DNA of 64,000 bases from assembly GCF_028554725.1 (NCBI RefSeq), contig NC_071669.1, forward strand, positions 55,957,001 through 56,021,000. Reading direction: 5' to 3'. Positions 36,201 to 47,795 of this stretch are shown one piece after another. The notes below the pieces were generated by a model. That model was given only the letters and a program-made list of their open reading frames with translations, ran no database searches and had not been told where the DNA came from. A program made the position numbers and the translations under genes. Numbering within the stretch: the first letter of the stretch is position 1; the number at the start of each line of letters is the position of its first letter. Origin of the DNA: Zeugodacus cucurbitae. Taxonomy: Eukaryota; Arthropoda; Insecta; Diptera; Tephritidae.

Positions 36201-37789
36201 TAACTATTTAATAATTCTTTAGTTTGAAAGTGAGGCTTTTATATGAAATTTGGTTTTGATGGATTCACTTTTAAACTTTGTAAGCTTTATAGCTTTTTAG
36301 ACGTTAAAGCTTTTTAAGCTCTTTATTAAAATTTGGCATAAAATTAAATTGTTAATGGTCCACAAAGCTAATAATAACATTTTTAGAATATTTAATTTCT
36401 GCTTTCTTGCTCCCGAGCTTTTGGATTATCCCTCTAAATATACAAATATTCTCAGTTTTTATGATACTTATTTTTCATCAATGCAAGTGCCTCAAGAGCT
36501 TTCATGGCACTAAAACCTCCTCTCATACGAAATTACTACTTCACAGCTCTAGTGCAGTAAATTCGATTGGAAAAGTGCAACAGGCGGAAGTTCAACACGC
36601 CGGCGAAATGTTTAAAATGCGTTCACTAATTTCTTGAAATGTGCAAAACGCACGCGATCGCACGCATAAAAATGAGTTTGTTTGCATAAATCAATCTATA
36701 TAATATGTATATATGTACATCCAAACATAGTATATATATATTAAATACACACACATATAAATATGTACATACTGTTTATAAGCATTTACATTTTATACGC
36801 TATTAATATATTTGAATTTATGCTGATGAGCGTCCAAGTCGACGGCGAGTTGTGGTGGAAGCTGAGAACTGCCAGCGGTTTTCGCATTGCCAACCGCCAA
36901 CTGGCAACCAGCAACAACAACAGCAGCCAAGAGCCAGCCAGCGAGCCAACCCAACTGCCAACTCAAAGCGATTGCGCGTATGAATTAAGATCGCAGCTTG
37001 TCAGATGAAAGATATGCAGGTATTTACGTATTTTTTGTTGTTGTTGTTGTTGTATATGTTTGTGTGGCCAACAGCAGAGCTGGTGGACGGAACCACAAAC
37101 TCACACACATACATCAATATACATATATATTTACATTTAATGGATACTCGTGCAGCCTTCAGCTGTTGTCGGTGTGTAGGTTGCATTGTTGGTTAACAAA
37201 TACATACATACATACAAACACATATGTGAATACCTGTAAACGTGAAAATAAATTCAAATGAAATATGCACACACACACACGCACACACACACATGCCACT
37301 TGCTGTGGCTGCAAAGTCTCTTATATGAAATTGAGTTGCAAATGTGGGCAGTGTTGTGCAACAAAATAATGAGCTCCACTGATTTGTATCTGAATTAAAT
37401 TCAAAAGCAGCAACATACACACACACATACATATCTATACATACATCCAAACGTAACTGTCACTCATATCTGCGTATCTGCGCATATCTTTGTATCTACA
37501 AAGCTGCTGATAGCTGTATAAAGCGTAAAAAATTGTTTTGTTTGGAATTTCCTGCGAAAAATAAATTACAACAAAAACAGAATTCGCTTTGCCTTTTTCA
37601 GTCGTTTCATTGCTATTGTTCTACGGCTGCTGTGCGCTTGTGTGGAGTACTACAGTAATTTTGAAGGTTGGTAATTCTATATCATTTAGTGGGTTGAACA
37701 AAGAAATCTGCTACAACAACAAATACATTTTTTTTTGTGTTGGAAAAGTGTTTAACATACCCATTTTGGTGTATTAAAGAATACATATT
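33207..37789. other. Gene-free DNA, simple repeats only
   Basis: No gene supported. TACATATGTA strings at 33425-33445, 33635-33680, 33960-34005, 34370-34390 and 36705-36770. A CA run at 37268-37293. TTG runs at 37035-37053. A G+C-richer stretch at 36835-36990 has an open frame (36763-37008) with repeated AGCCAGC/CAACTGCCAAC words and no recognised domain. 34740-36400 is plain AT-rich sequence. Confidence 0.6.
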
Positions 37790-38100
37790 TCAAAAATTTC
37801 AAAATTAAAAATGTATTGAAAAGTTAAAAATTCCAATTTTTTTTCAAAATTAAAAAAATTTCAAAATTAAAAAACTTTCAAACTAAACACATTTTGCAAA
37901 TTCAAAAAAAAAATAAGTTTTCGAAATTTTTTTTTCAAAACTAAAATATTTAAAAATTTTAAAATAAAAAAACTTTGAAAATAAACACTTTTTGCAAAAC
38001 AAAAAAAAATTCAAAATTTCAATATTAAAAAATAATTAAATAAAATAAAATTTACAAAATTTAAAATAAAATTCAAAAATAAGTAATTAAAAAAAATTAA
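37790..38100 (+). repeat. AT-rich low-complexity repeat (TTTCAAAATTAAAAA)
   Basis: Irregular reiteration of TTTCAAAATTAAAAA-like words, each about 15-35 bp, ending where repeat family A copy 4 begins (38107). Two larger words containing AAACACATTTTGCAAA / AAACACTTTTTGCAAA repeat about 105 bp apart (37885, 37982). Confidence 0.75.
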
Positions 38101-38106
38101 ATTGAA

Positions 38107-39455
38107 ACAAGTAAGGAAGGGCTAAGTTCGGGTGTAACCGAATATTTTATACTCTCGCAATTTATTGATGTAATTTTATAAAGACTACACAATTCGACCC
38201 ATATATTTGGCATAAAGTTCAATAGAATAACGAAAATCATCATAAATAGTATATGGGGACTGAGGTAATTCCTAAACCGATTTCACTCGTTTTCACCACC
38301 AAGATACAACGTATCGAAGACTATACGCTCACTTAATTTAATATTACTTATAATTAGGTATATGGGATCTGGGGGAAGTTATGACCCAATTTTTACCATT
38401 TCAGGTACAGAGAGAAACTGTTATAAGAAAAAAATTCAGAGGGAATGAATTACATTAAAATATCTGAGGGATTTACCTATATTTTCGGTGAAAAATTAAC
38501 CTTAGGCACTGGGTTCTTCATGTTTGATATCAGGGGCCTTGAAAAGTCATGGTTCGATTTTGACAATTTTTCCACAAGTGATGTCACAGCTCAAATACAG
38601 TATTTGTGTAAAGTTTTATTCCGCTAGCTTCATTGGTTCCTTATGAATAGATTATAAAGTGAACGAATCAGATGGAATTCAAAATTGGGTTATATGGGAA
38701 GTAGACGTAGTTGTGAACCGATTTCGCCCATATTCCACCCGTGTCATCAGGGTGTCAAGAAAGTGTTATGTACCGAATTTCATTGAAATCGGTCGAATAG
38801 TTCTTGAGATATGGTTTTTGACCCATAAGTGGGCGACGCCACGCCCATTTTCCATTTTGTAAAAAGATCTCAGTGCAGCTTTCTTCTGCCTTTTCTTATG
38901 TAAAATTTGGTGTTTCTGACGTTTTTCGTTAGGGAGTTAACCCACTTTTAGTAATTTTCAACCTAACCTTTGTATGGGAGGTGGGCGTGGTTATTATCCG
39001 ATTTCTTTCATTTTTGGACTGTATAAGGAAATGGCTAAAAGAAACGACTGCAGAAAGTTTGGCTTATATAGCTTTATTGGTTTGCGAGTTATATACAAAA
39101 AACCTATTTGGGGGCGGGGTCACGCCCACTTTTCCAAAAAAATTACATCCAAATGTGCCCCTCCCTAATGGGATCCTATGTTCCAAATTTCATTTTCATA
39201 ACTTTATTTATGGCTTAGTTATGACACTGTATAAGTTTTCGGTTTCCTCCATTTTGTGGGCGTGGCAGTGAACCGATTTTGCCCATTTTCGAAAGCAACC
39301 TCCTCAGGGTGCCAAGAAACATGTGTTCCAAGTTTCATTAAGATATCTTAATTTTTACTCAAGTTATCGCTTGCACGGACAGACGGACAGACGGACAGAC
39401 GGACAGACGGACGGACAGACATCCGGATTTCAAATCTACTCGTCATCCTGATCAT
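38107..39455 (+). repeat. Interspersed repeat family A, copy 4 (long form)
   Basis: Runs from ACAAGTAAGGAAGGGCTAAG, through the hairpin word GTTCGGGTGTAACCGAAT and ATTTTATACTCTCGCAA, to CATCCTGATCATGA. It is the reverse complement of copy 1 over most of its length but lacks copy 1's last about 130 bp (the left TATACTCTCGC end). The GGACAGAC tandem lies at 39376-39421. Open frames at 38445-38627 and 38981-39271 are counterparts of those in copy 1 (shared IRKWLKET.AESL and LHPNVPLPN.ILCSKF text). No known domain. Confidence 0.8.
39376..39421 (+). repeat. (GGACAGAC)n tandem inside family A
   Basis: Five to six copies of the octamer GGACAGAC. The same tract, as GTCCGTCTG, occurs in family A copies 1 and 5 and in family B, so it is a built-in part of these repeats. 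Confidence 0.9.
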
Positions 39456-42400
39456 GAATGTACTGCTAATTACCAAACCATTGTTAGAATGCGTGCCACT
39501 TCTAAAACCCACTTCTACATACACTTGCAACATGCCACATGCGTGAGTTTCCACAATATTCCATACAATCTGGCAACATCTACCGTTTTTAGCGTGCGCT
39601 TGCGTGGTAACAACAGCACAAGCGGTCTGCACACTTGTTCTCAGTGCAATGAGATTTATTGTTCAACAAAGTTTATTGTTGTTGTTGCTGTTGTTCCTTC
39701 GTGTTGCTGCTACATTGTTTTCGTAAAGCTTATTTATTGCTGGCAACCTGTACGCCTGCTCTACTACCGTTCTACACGTTCTGCTAATAATCATATTCAG
39801 TTAGTTTTGCGTGTTAATGTTGTTCGGTTGTTGTTGTTGTTTTTTTACTCTTATTTTTCGACATTCTGTCACACACTGTTTGTTAATGTTGTTGTTGTTG
39901 CTGCCTTTATTTTAATTGTTATTATTGTTGCGTGCATTTTGTTTGTTGAAGTAATTATATGCAGCATATGCTGTTAATTAGCTGCAGCCTCAGGCGACGT
40001 GCGAATATGCCGTTAGTTGCTGCCTGCCCTTATAAATATGTAACAATCTCTACATATGCAGGTGTCTGCAACAAATATCAGGTGGGTTCTACTTTAATAT
40101 TGTGGTATTTAAGTGTTTGTTTGAAAGATTTGGGGTGTCTTAGAAGCGTGTTTCGAAGATAGATCAAGATTGTAGATGTTCCATAGTTTCTTTACAGATT
40201 ATCAAATTGAGGCTTAATCAGTTATGGCTTAACCGAAGTTTATTTTTTTAGTAAATGTGCTATAGTTTTGTTGGGTCTTGGGTTCGACGTGTCATGGCGT
40301 ATGCTTTTAAGACCTCTGGTTTGAAGCAATTGAAGTTAGATGACTATGGGATACCTAATAGTATTGTTCATAGAACGGTTTGGTCTTATGAAAAGGTCTC
40401 CAGAGAGACCTCTTTCGTTTAGCAACGAAACAATATGCTCAAGTTCGAATTTTCGAACTTTGAAATTTTCGAATTTTCGAACTTCGATAATTTCGAATTT
40501 TTGAAATTCAATTAAAAAAATGCATATGCTGCCCCAAAAAGTACGTGTAATACAAATAAAGAAATATAACAGTTAATTTTACACAACGGTTAACTTCGAA
40601 ACATAAAAAAAATTTTTATTTGAAATTATCAGAAATACAAATCACTGCTTTGTTGCACTAAGCATCACATAACAGCAATTGAGTTGTGGCATGCCGCAAG
40701 TGGCTTACAATCGCGCGCAATTCTGCTGCCGCTCGACACTTAACCCTTGTTGCTGCGCTTCGTTTGTTTGGCTGCGGCGCGCTTTGATTCTTCCCACATT
40801 TTTGTTTGTGCCACAAATTCTAAGTTTATTTTGTATTATTTATTTGTATTTGTTGTTGTTTGCTCGCATTTTTCATTTGAATTTCGCAATGGCTGCGCGC
40901 AGTGAACGCACCCATGGCGCTTCGCTCCTCTTTGTTGGCTAAGCACACAACAAGTGCCTGCTTGCCGCGCGCCGTCTTTAGTCGCCGTGAAGAGTTGCCA
41001 CCATCACCTCACACACAAGTTGGCGCAATATTTTTTTGCAATTTTTGTTGTTCTTGTTTTCTATTTTTTTGACTGCGCTTCGGCTTTGGCCTTCCAATTG
41101 CAATTCTTTAATCAGATTGTGGCCTCTTGGCGCTCGCTTCTAACAGTGCGTTGGCTGGCTGATTGTTGTAGCATCCATTGTTGTTGTTGGCATTACTATT
41201 ATATTGTTTCTGCGCCAAGTGAATGGCAAGCGCGTTGCATGCCACAAGTGGCAAGTGCCGCAGCCACTTCACATTCATAATAAGCTGTCCTTCTTTCAAT
41301 GCAATAAATGCCAAGCATTTTGGCTGCAATTGTTTCGGCTCTTCTTCGCATCGAGCGTTTTTCGCTTGCGTTTTTAATTATTTTTATTTTTTATTCTTTT
41401 TATAATTTTATAGTTTTGTTGTTCTTGCCTTCATTTTGCATTTAACTAAAAATTATATTTACATTAAACGGCCTGATGTGCATTCACTTTTTGTTAGCTC
41501 TCGGAACGTATGACAACTTACATGATCGGACTAGTGGCAGCAACAGCAAAAAAAAAACATAAAACAACAAAAAACACCAACAACAATAGCAAAAAATAAC
41601 AAATTAATTGTTGCTTGCAGGCGGGCAGATGTTGTGGGCGCTTAGTGGCGACGGTGTTGCACTCATTTGCCAGCTGCCACAATGCATATTATGGCATCAC
41701 AGCGTTTGAGTAAATTTTTTATTTATATCAAGATATCTAGATGTAGATACATTTATAGAAATATAGTATTTTCCAAATGGAAGCACTCAAATTAATGTCA
41801 TTGCTGCTGCAATTCTATGTCACTTCCCACAATATTTTTATCTTCACTGTACTTTACTTCACTATTTAATTTTTTGTATATCAAAAATATATATTTTACT
41901 ATTTACTTAAGTGATTCCAAAGGATTTTATAATTTTCATTTATAATTTATATATTTTCTTTTAATTTTTCGTTTCGTTTTGCTCCTTCTTTTGGTTGAAT
42001 TTAATGCATTATATTCGACAAATCTTCCATATTCCCCGCTGCAAGCACAATCTTAATAACCGAATGTTCTTTTCGTCGTCAGATTGTTAATCTCAAGTCG
42101 TATATTTGAGCTCTTAGACTTAATCTATAGCCGTTTTGTGCCCTAAACTCGCATTTATTTCAAATTTTGGTGATTAATATTAAACACTACTCTTAAACTA
42201 AGAGTTTAACATACAAAACAAGAGAGGTTACGAAGGCTATCAGAACCTGTTTTTGGTAGTTTGATTATGTACCTCAATTTAATTAATCAGAAAGCAAAAA
42301 TTTCGCTAAGCTCACTTGAAGTTTTTCTCGAGTGCTTCACGACGCACTTAGGCCTTTAGGAGGCCCATTGTGTCTCCACCGGGACTAGAATCCCCTCACA

Positions 42401-42489
42401 CTAGCATGTCCTCTCTGAACCATCTTGTGGTCTGATATACATGTTCAATTCAATAAATTTTATAAATGTAATCTCAGAGACATCGTCAA
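39456..42489. other. Gene-free DNA with TTG-rich repeats
   Basis: No gene supported. The 162-codon open frame at 39489-39977 is driven by TTG/GTT runs (Val, Leu, Cys, Ile) and has no domain. A cluster of TTCGAA-type palindromes lies at 40441-40510 (see findings). 40680-41300 is richer in G+C and TTG runs and contains the inverted repeat GCCACAAGTGGC at 41241-41252. 41690-42480 is plain AT-rich DNA. Confidence 0.6.
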
Positions 42490-43060
42490 AAAAATCATTC
42501 CCTTGTGCAGAGCCTTGCATATGTACACATAGAAGATGTCTTCTCCTCTTCTAATTCTTGACAGCTTCTGCAGTAGTCATTGCATGGTGTACCAAGTCTA
42601 CTGACATGCCTACCAATCAGACAATGGCCTGTTGACACTCCTACTAGAGTTCGGAAGTCAGTTCTTTCAAATTTCAATAAGCGGCATGTGCGGACTTTAT
42701 TTCATTCAGGCCACGTTGTCTGCTTGTTGAACAAGTGAGAGTTCGTTTCCACCGAGTCTATGACATATTTGTTAAATATCTACAAGTGGCCAGAGGCATG
42801 CATTCCCTCTTTATCTGAATTTAATTGTAAAGTGGCACCTGGTCTGGCTAATTCATTCGTTTCACAGTTTCCCGGCATGCAACGGTGTCCTGGAACCCAT
42901 TGCAGGTTTATTGTGAAATAGTCAGATTTTCAAGTGAATACCTCAAGGCATTTTACAGTCTTCGATGGGACTCTAAGAGACTTTAATGGTTTCAAGGCCG
43001 CCTTGTTGTCTGTAAATATATATATATTTTTTTGTTGTTAGCACTCGCTTTTTAGAGCCT
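42490..43060 (-). pseudogene. Non-LTR retrotransposon tail: RNase H plus zinc-knuckle region
   Basis: The minus strand from about 43030 reads FTDNKAALKPLKSLRVPS, an RNase H beta-strand/helix with the catalytic Asp region. It continues INLQWVPGHRCMPGNC and ETNELARPGATLQL, the WVPGH...N..ADELAR motif of RNase H, then TGHCLIGRHVSRLG and CRSCQELEEEKTSSM, the Cys-rich reverse-transcriptase-associated zinc-binding region. Frame breaks between the pieces make it non-functional. The order RNase H then CxxC is that of R1/jockey/I-type non-LTR elements carrying RNase H. The upstream reverse transcriptase is absent here. Confidence 0.8.
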
Positions 43061-43109
43061 GTATTTGATTCCAGCAAACTCTGATTAGGTCAGGTTAATG
43101 GATCTCACT

Positions 43110-43440
43110 TAGACAGCTTTAATCGCCAGCCCTTTGTGCTTTGCTGCAAACTTCTAAATATGGATACCACAGATCTTCAAACGTCTATAAGACACTTTGT
43201 GCCTGTTACAAATTTCTTAAGGCGGTTAATATTCTGTTCATCCGGTTCCCCGAAACTAGCGCTGCCGAGATGTTTCACCCTCAGACTGGCAAATGCTCGT
43301 CAGTGAAGTAGAATGTATCTAGATTTTCAATCTCGCCTTCCTCCGAGCAGCATCAGCAACTTGCATGATTAGCCACACGGCATGTGAGTTCTTTGGACGG
43401 TAAGTAGGGTTCTAACACCTCACAATGATCGGAGTGACTG
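43110..43440 (-). pseudogene. Second, adjacent non-LTR retrotransposon C-terminal tail
   Basis: The minus strand here contains RAFASLRVKHLGSASFGEPD followed by INRLKKFVTGTKCL. This corresponds to CPAFARLRLKHLGMPIFG in the plus-strand remnant at 52994-53650. Upstream text such as SCKLL and RRD.KSRY looks like the broken Cys-rich region. It overlaps or abuts the remnant at 42490-43060, so either two insertions or one rearranged copy is present. Confidence 0.55.
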
Positions 43441-43497
43441 GGTATTCTATTCTATTCTGCTGAGGCTCTGTAACTGATCAAGGTTATTTGAATGGAC

Positions 43498-44245
43498 TTC
43501 TGGACAAATGTTGCTCGGAACTTTGAAGAATATAGACAAGTATATTCTTTTTAGAAAGATTTAATATACAATCTACTACAATGAGATTTTGATTTTATGC
43601 ATATATCATGGTTTTTGGACATATACTGGTCACTTGCTAACATAAATTCCGAGATAAGGTGTCGTCTTTGGTTATTGTTCTCAGTTGCAAATTTTCAAAA
43701 GTTTGCGGTTCAAAGATGTAATTGAAATATTAGAATTCAAGTTTTTCTACTTCTTGGATTCTATTGCGAGGTCATCAATGTTTTCAGGAGTATTTCATAA
43801 ATTTTTGATTGGTTGTTTGTTGTCATAAAGGATGTTTAGCTTCACGGTATTTGAGCCCATTGTTCAGTGTTCTATATGTTCTAACAACTCGAAAATCTCG
43901 GATTGACTGAATATTATATATTCTGGTCGAGATTATTTTTCTGGACAAATGTTGCTCTTCTGGACAAATGTTGCTCGGACCTTTGAAGAATATACAACGA
44001 TGTCCTGATTTTATGTGTATATCCAGGTTTTTGGCCATATGCTGGTCATTTGTTAAGATCTATTTCGAGATTGGGTGTCTCTGGAAGAAACTTGTCTTTG
44101 TTTATTGTTCTCAGTGACAAGTTTTCAAAAGTTTGCGGTACAAAGATCTTATTGAAATATTAAAACTCAAACTTTTCATCTTCTTGGACTCTATAGCGAG
44201 GTCATCAATGTTTTGAGTAACATTTGTTAGATTTTTGTACGGTTC
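43498..44245 (+). repeat. Diverged tandem duplication, offset about 460 bp
   Basis: TTCTGGACAAATGTTGCTCG at 43498 recurs at 43957. The phrases TTTTGGACATATACTGGTCA / TTTTGGCCATATGCTGGTCA, TTTCAAAAGTTTGCGGTTCA / TTTCAAAAGTTTGCGGTACA and GCGAGGTCATCAATGTTTT follow in the same order in both copies. The first copy carries extra sequence. A short extra copy of CTTCTGGACAAATGTTGCTC sits just before the second unit (about 43939), giving a local 18-bp tandem pair. No coding frame recognised. Confidence 0.85.
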
Positions 44246-45446
44246 TTGGTATATCCTTCTAGGGATCATTAAATTCTGAACTTTCCTTTAATTTTTTTTG
44301 GTATCTTTTTCAGCGGGCTCCTTTCTTTTTTATTTAAGAGACAGTTAGCTGCTTTTGAAAATTACTCTTCGGCATTCCATTAAATATATTATGTAAATAG
44401 CAGCGTGAAGAAAGCGCCAGCTGCCAAAATTACCGTCATTACCCCCTCATAAATTATAGTTCCCCCCCTCTCTGCTGTGGTGTATTACAGACATGTGAAA
44501 GGGAATAAGACTTGTCAAATGCTTTTATAATGCAAACATTATTAAAATAAATATGTATTTTTTTTATAAATGTATGTTTGTATGTTCATAAATGCCACTG
44601 TTAGTAACTGCTGCAGTTGCATGTGGCGATAAGGCATAATTTTCAATGTCACGACGTAAATGCATATTTTCTTAATTCCTCATACGAAAATAGTATTTTT
44701 TTTTCTCACTACCATATACATTTATTATTTTTGTTTTTTTTGTGTTTTTTTCCTTTCATAATTTTTGGGTATTTTTCTAATTATACAACATTTATCATCA
44801 ATTATCGCTACACGCAAACCTGTCCGCTCTATTTCAAATTTAATAATAAGCAAATGACGTGCTGAATTCTTTTTCTGTTCATTTATTTCTATTTCTTGTT
44901 CGTTTTTGTTATTGCTTTTGCTTTCTCAAATTGTACATGAGAATTGCTGTGCAGGCGAACACAAACACATACACCTGCATGTTGAATGTATGAGTTTCGG
45001 GTTTGTTGCCACCCTGTCGCTTTCTAAGCATGCCATTTCGGCTTCTAACGTGTTTGTTGAAATTTTCTACAGCGTTTTGGCTACACCTTTGCATGTTTGC
45101 TACTTATTTAAATTTAATATTTGTTTTACATACAAACACAATTTTTTTAAATTTTCCGATTTTTTTTTTTCAAGTTGAAGAAAAATGTAACCACAAAGTT
45201 TTTTTTCTGTTTAAATAGTTAGCATAATGTTGCATGTGAGTAGAAAAACGTTAAAAAGGAAAACACTCATCAAATGACACATGCATGACAACTCACGTGA
45301 CACGGTTTGACATGAATCTGTTTGTGGTTTAGCTGACAACTTCGCGCTCTGGCAGTGCTGAATTTGAAAATTTTCATGCATGCTTGGGTAGTTTAGCCCA
45401 GGGTAGCAAAGGTCGGGTCGTATTGACCCGAAAATTATTTCTTTTT
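44246..45446. other. Gene-free DNA
   Basis: T-rich tracts at 44560-44580, 44697-44760 and 45160-45175. Open frames at 44617-44865 and 44906-45178 are Phe/Leu-rich with no domain. Nothing else seen. Confidence 0.55.
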
Positions 45447-46546
45447 TATTCTCTCGCAACAAAAGTTTCTAAGAGAGTATTATAGTTTTGTCCACATAAC
45501 GGTTGTTTGTAATTCCTAAAACTAAACGAGTTAGATATAAGGTTATATATACCAAAGTGATCAGGGTGATGAGTAAAGTTCAAATCCGAATGTCTGTCTG
45601 TCCGTCTGTCCGTCCGTGCAAGCTGTAACTTGAGTCAGAATTGAGATATCTTAATGAAACTTGGAACACATGTTCCTTGGCACCATAAGAAGGTCAAGTT
45701 CGAACATGGGCGGAATCGGACCACTACCACGCCCACAAAATGGTGATAACCGAAAACACATAAAGAGCTATAACTAAGCCATAAATAAAGTTATAAAAAT
45801 AAAATTTGGAACATAGGATCGCATTAAGGAGGGGCACATTTAAGTGTAAATTTTTTGGAAAAGTGGGCGTGACCCCGCCCCAAAATAGATTTTTTGTATC
45901 AAACCAATAATGCTATATAAACCAAACTTTCTGCAGTCATTTCTTTTAGCCGTTTCCTTATACAATCCGAAAATGAAAGAAATCGGATAATAACCACGCC
46001 CACCTCCCATACAACGGTTAGGTTGAAAATGACTAAAAGTGCGTTAACTCACTAACGAGAAACGTCAGAAACATCAAATTTTACACAAGAAATGGCATAA
46101 GGAAGCTCCACCGAAATTTTTTACTAAATGGAAAATGGGCGTGGCGTAGCCCACTTATGGGTCAAGAACCATATTTCAAGAACTACTCGACAGATTTCAA
46201 TATATAATATTTTCTTGACACCCTGATGACACTGGTGGAATATGGGCGAAATCGGTTCACAACTACGCCTACTTCCCATATAACTCAATTTTGAATCCTT
46301 CTGATTCGTTCACTTTATAATGTATACATAAGGAACCGATAAAGATAGCGAAATAAAACTTTACACAAATACTGTATTTGAGCTGTGACATCACTTGTGG
46401 TAAAATTGTCAAAATCGGACCATGACTTTTCAAGGCCCCTGATATCAAACATGAAGAACTCACCGAAAATATAGGTAAATCTCAAAATAAATTGCTAGAG
46501 TATAAAATGTTCGGTTGCACCCGAACTTAGCCTTTCCTTACTTGTT
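45447..46546 (-). repeat. Interspersed repeat family A, copy 5
   Basis: Runs from TATTCTCTCGCAACAAAAG...AGAGAGTATTATAGTTTTGT to the complete right-end hairpin GTTCGGTTGCACCCGAAC and TTAGCCTTTCCTTACTTGTT (ends 46546). It has the GTCTGTCTGTCCGTCTGTCC tract at 45591-45617. Inverted words TTCTCTCGCAA (left) and TTGCTAGAGTATAAAA (right) are recognisable. Relative to copy 1 it lacks about 200 bp before the hairpin. It has the same orientation as copies 1 and 2 and is opposite to copies 3 and 4. Confidence 0.8.
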
Positions 46547-47795
46547 AATTTTTATATTTAGGAAATGAGGAAGACAATACAAATATCGATTTACAGATAT
46601 CGTCTGGTGTCATTGTTAGTTCATGCAAAGCTAAGCCAAATTCTTTTAAAACTGGTTTCTGGTTTAACTAATGGACTGGCTTTCTATGGAAAATATCCAT
46701 TTGTACATCAGAGGCATCAAAAATGTTAATTTTACAACTATTTAAATTATTTTATTATACCTATTTTATTTTTTGCTTAAATTAAAATGATAAACAGGCG
46801 GCAACACTTCCAAAAAAAAATCTAAAATAAATTTTTCTTGAGCGTGCTTATTTTACTAATAATTTGTTTAATGAAAAATTAATAAACATTCAAAAAGGTG
46901 GCAACTCTTCTCAATCAATTTTTTTACTTTTATCATTTTTATATCATGCATTTATAATGTAATAATGCCTTTATCATAAAAGTCGTAATTTATAAAAAAT
47001 TTAAATAGTTGGCAACTCTAAACATAATTTATATAATTATTAATTATAATTTTTAGCTGTAAGCCTTCTGAAACCTCTTCATTTTTTTATCCGATTTCAT
47101 ATTCCTTTCAATTTAATTATTTATTTGAACTATAACAACTGTCTCTAATTCTATCCCTATTCACTTGCTTTAAGAACCGCCCTATTACATACCAAACTAT
47201 ATTTTAACCAAAAGTTGTTCGAAAATTTTCGCATGCCAAACCGCCCGACCGCACACTAAACGAATGTTGACAAACAATTACAGCTTTGTTATTTGACAGT
47301 GAAACCATTGAATTGGCATGTCATGCCAACTACAGCATACAGACAAACAGCTGAGAACATATAGACAGACACATGTAGCAAAAATTTCAAACTATTTGTG
47401 CCCTTAAATTCATAATTTTAGAAATTGTTTTGTTGTATTGTATATATAATCATCCAGCTGCTAATGTTTGTCTAAATGTGTTCACATAACAATAATCATG
47501 TCGCTGACTTACTGCCTGCAGCCATTTGCTGATCTGTGTCTGGCTGTCTGCCTGCCAGTCTGTCGATTTAACAGCCATTACATGCACTTGTTGCCATTTG
47601 CTTTTGGGGCTTGACATAGAGTACTTGCATTTTGGAATTGCGAATATACATATACAAACTGTTAAATATACATACAGTTAAATATTTATAGTGTACCCAA
47701 TAAGCATTCAAAATGTGCTTCTAAAATGCTTGATAAAGTTATAGTTCCGGAGTTGATATCCATAACAGCATTCTTTACGCCTTTGAAGAAGATAT
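46547..47795. other. Gene-free DNA with repeated GGCAAC(A/T)CTTC words
   Basis: No gene. GGCGGCAACACTTCC (about 46798), GGTGGCAACTCTTCTC (about 46899) and GTTGGCAACTCTAAAC (about 47010) recur at roughly 100-bp intervals in otherwise AT-rich sequence. The rest is plain. Confidence 0.5.

Noticed and set aside
36763..37008. 81-codon frame in a G+C-richer stretch
   Set aside because: It reads plausibly but consists partly of repeated AGCCAGC/CAACTGCC words. No donor or acceptor pair brackets it and no domain is recognised.
39489..39977. 162-codon plus-strand open frame with hydrophobic stretches
   Set aside because: The apparent membrane segments are GTT/TTG repeats translated as Val/Leu/Cys. 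No start context or conserved motif.
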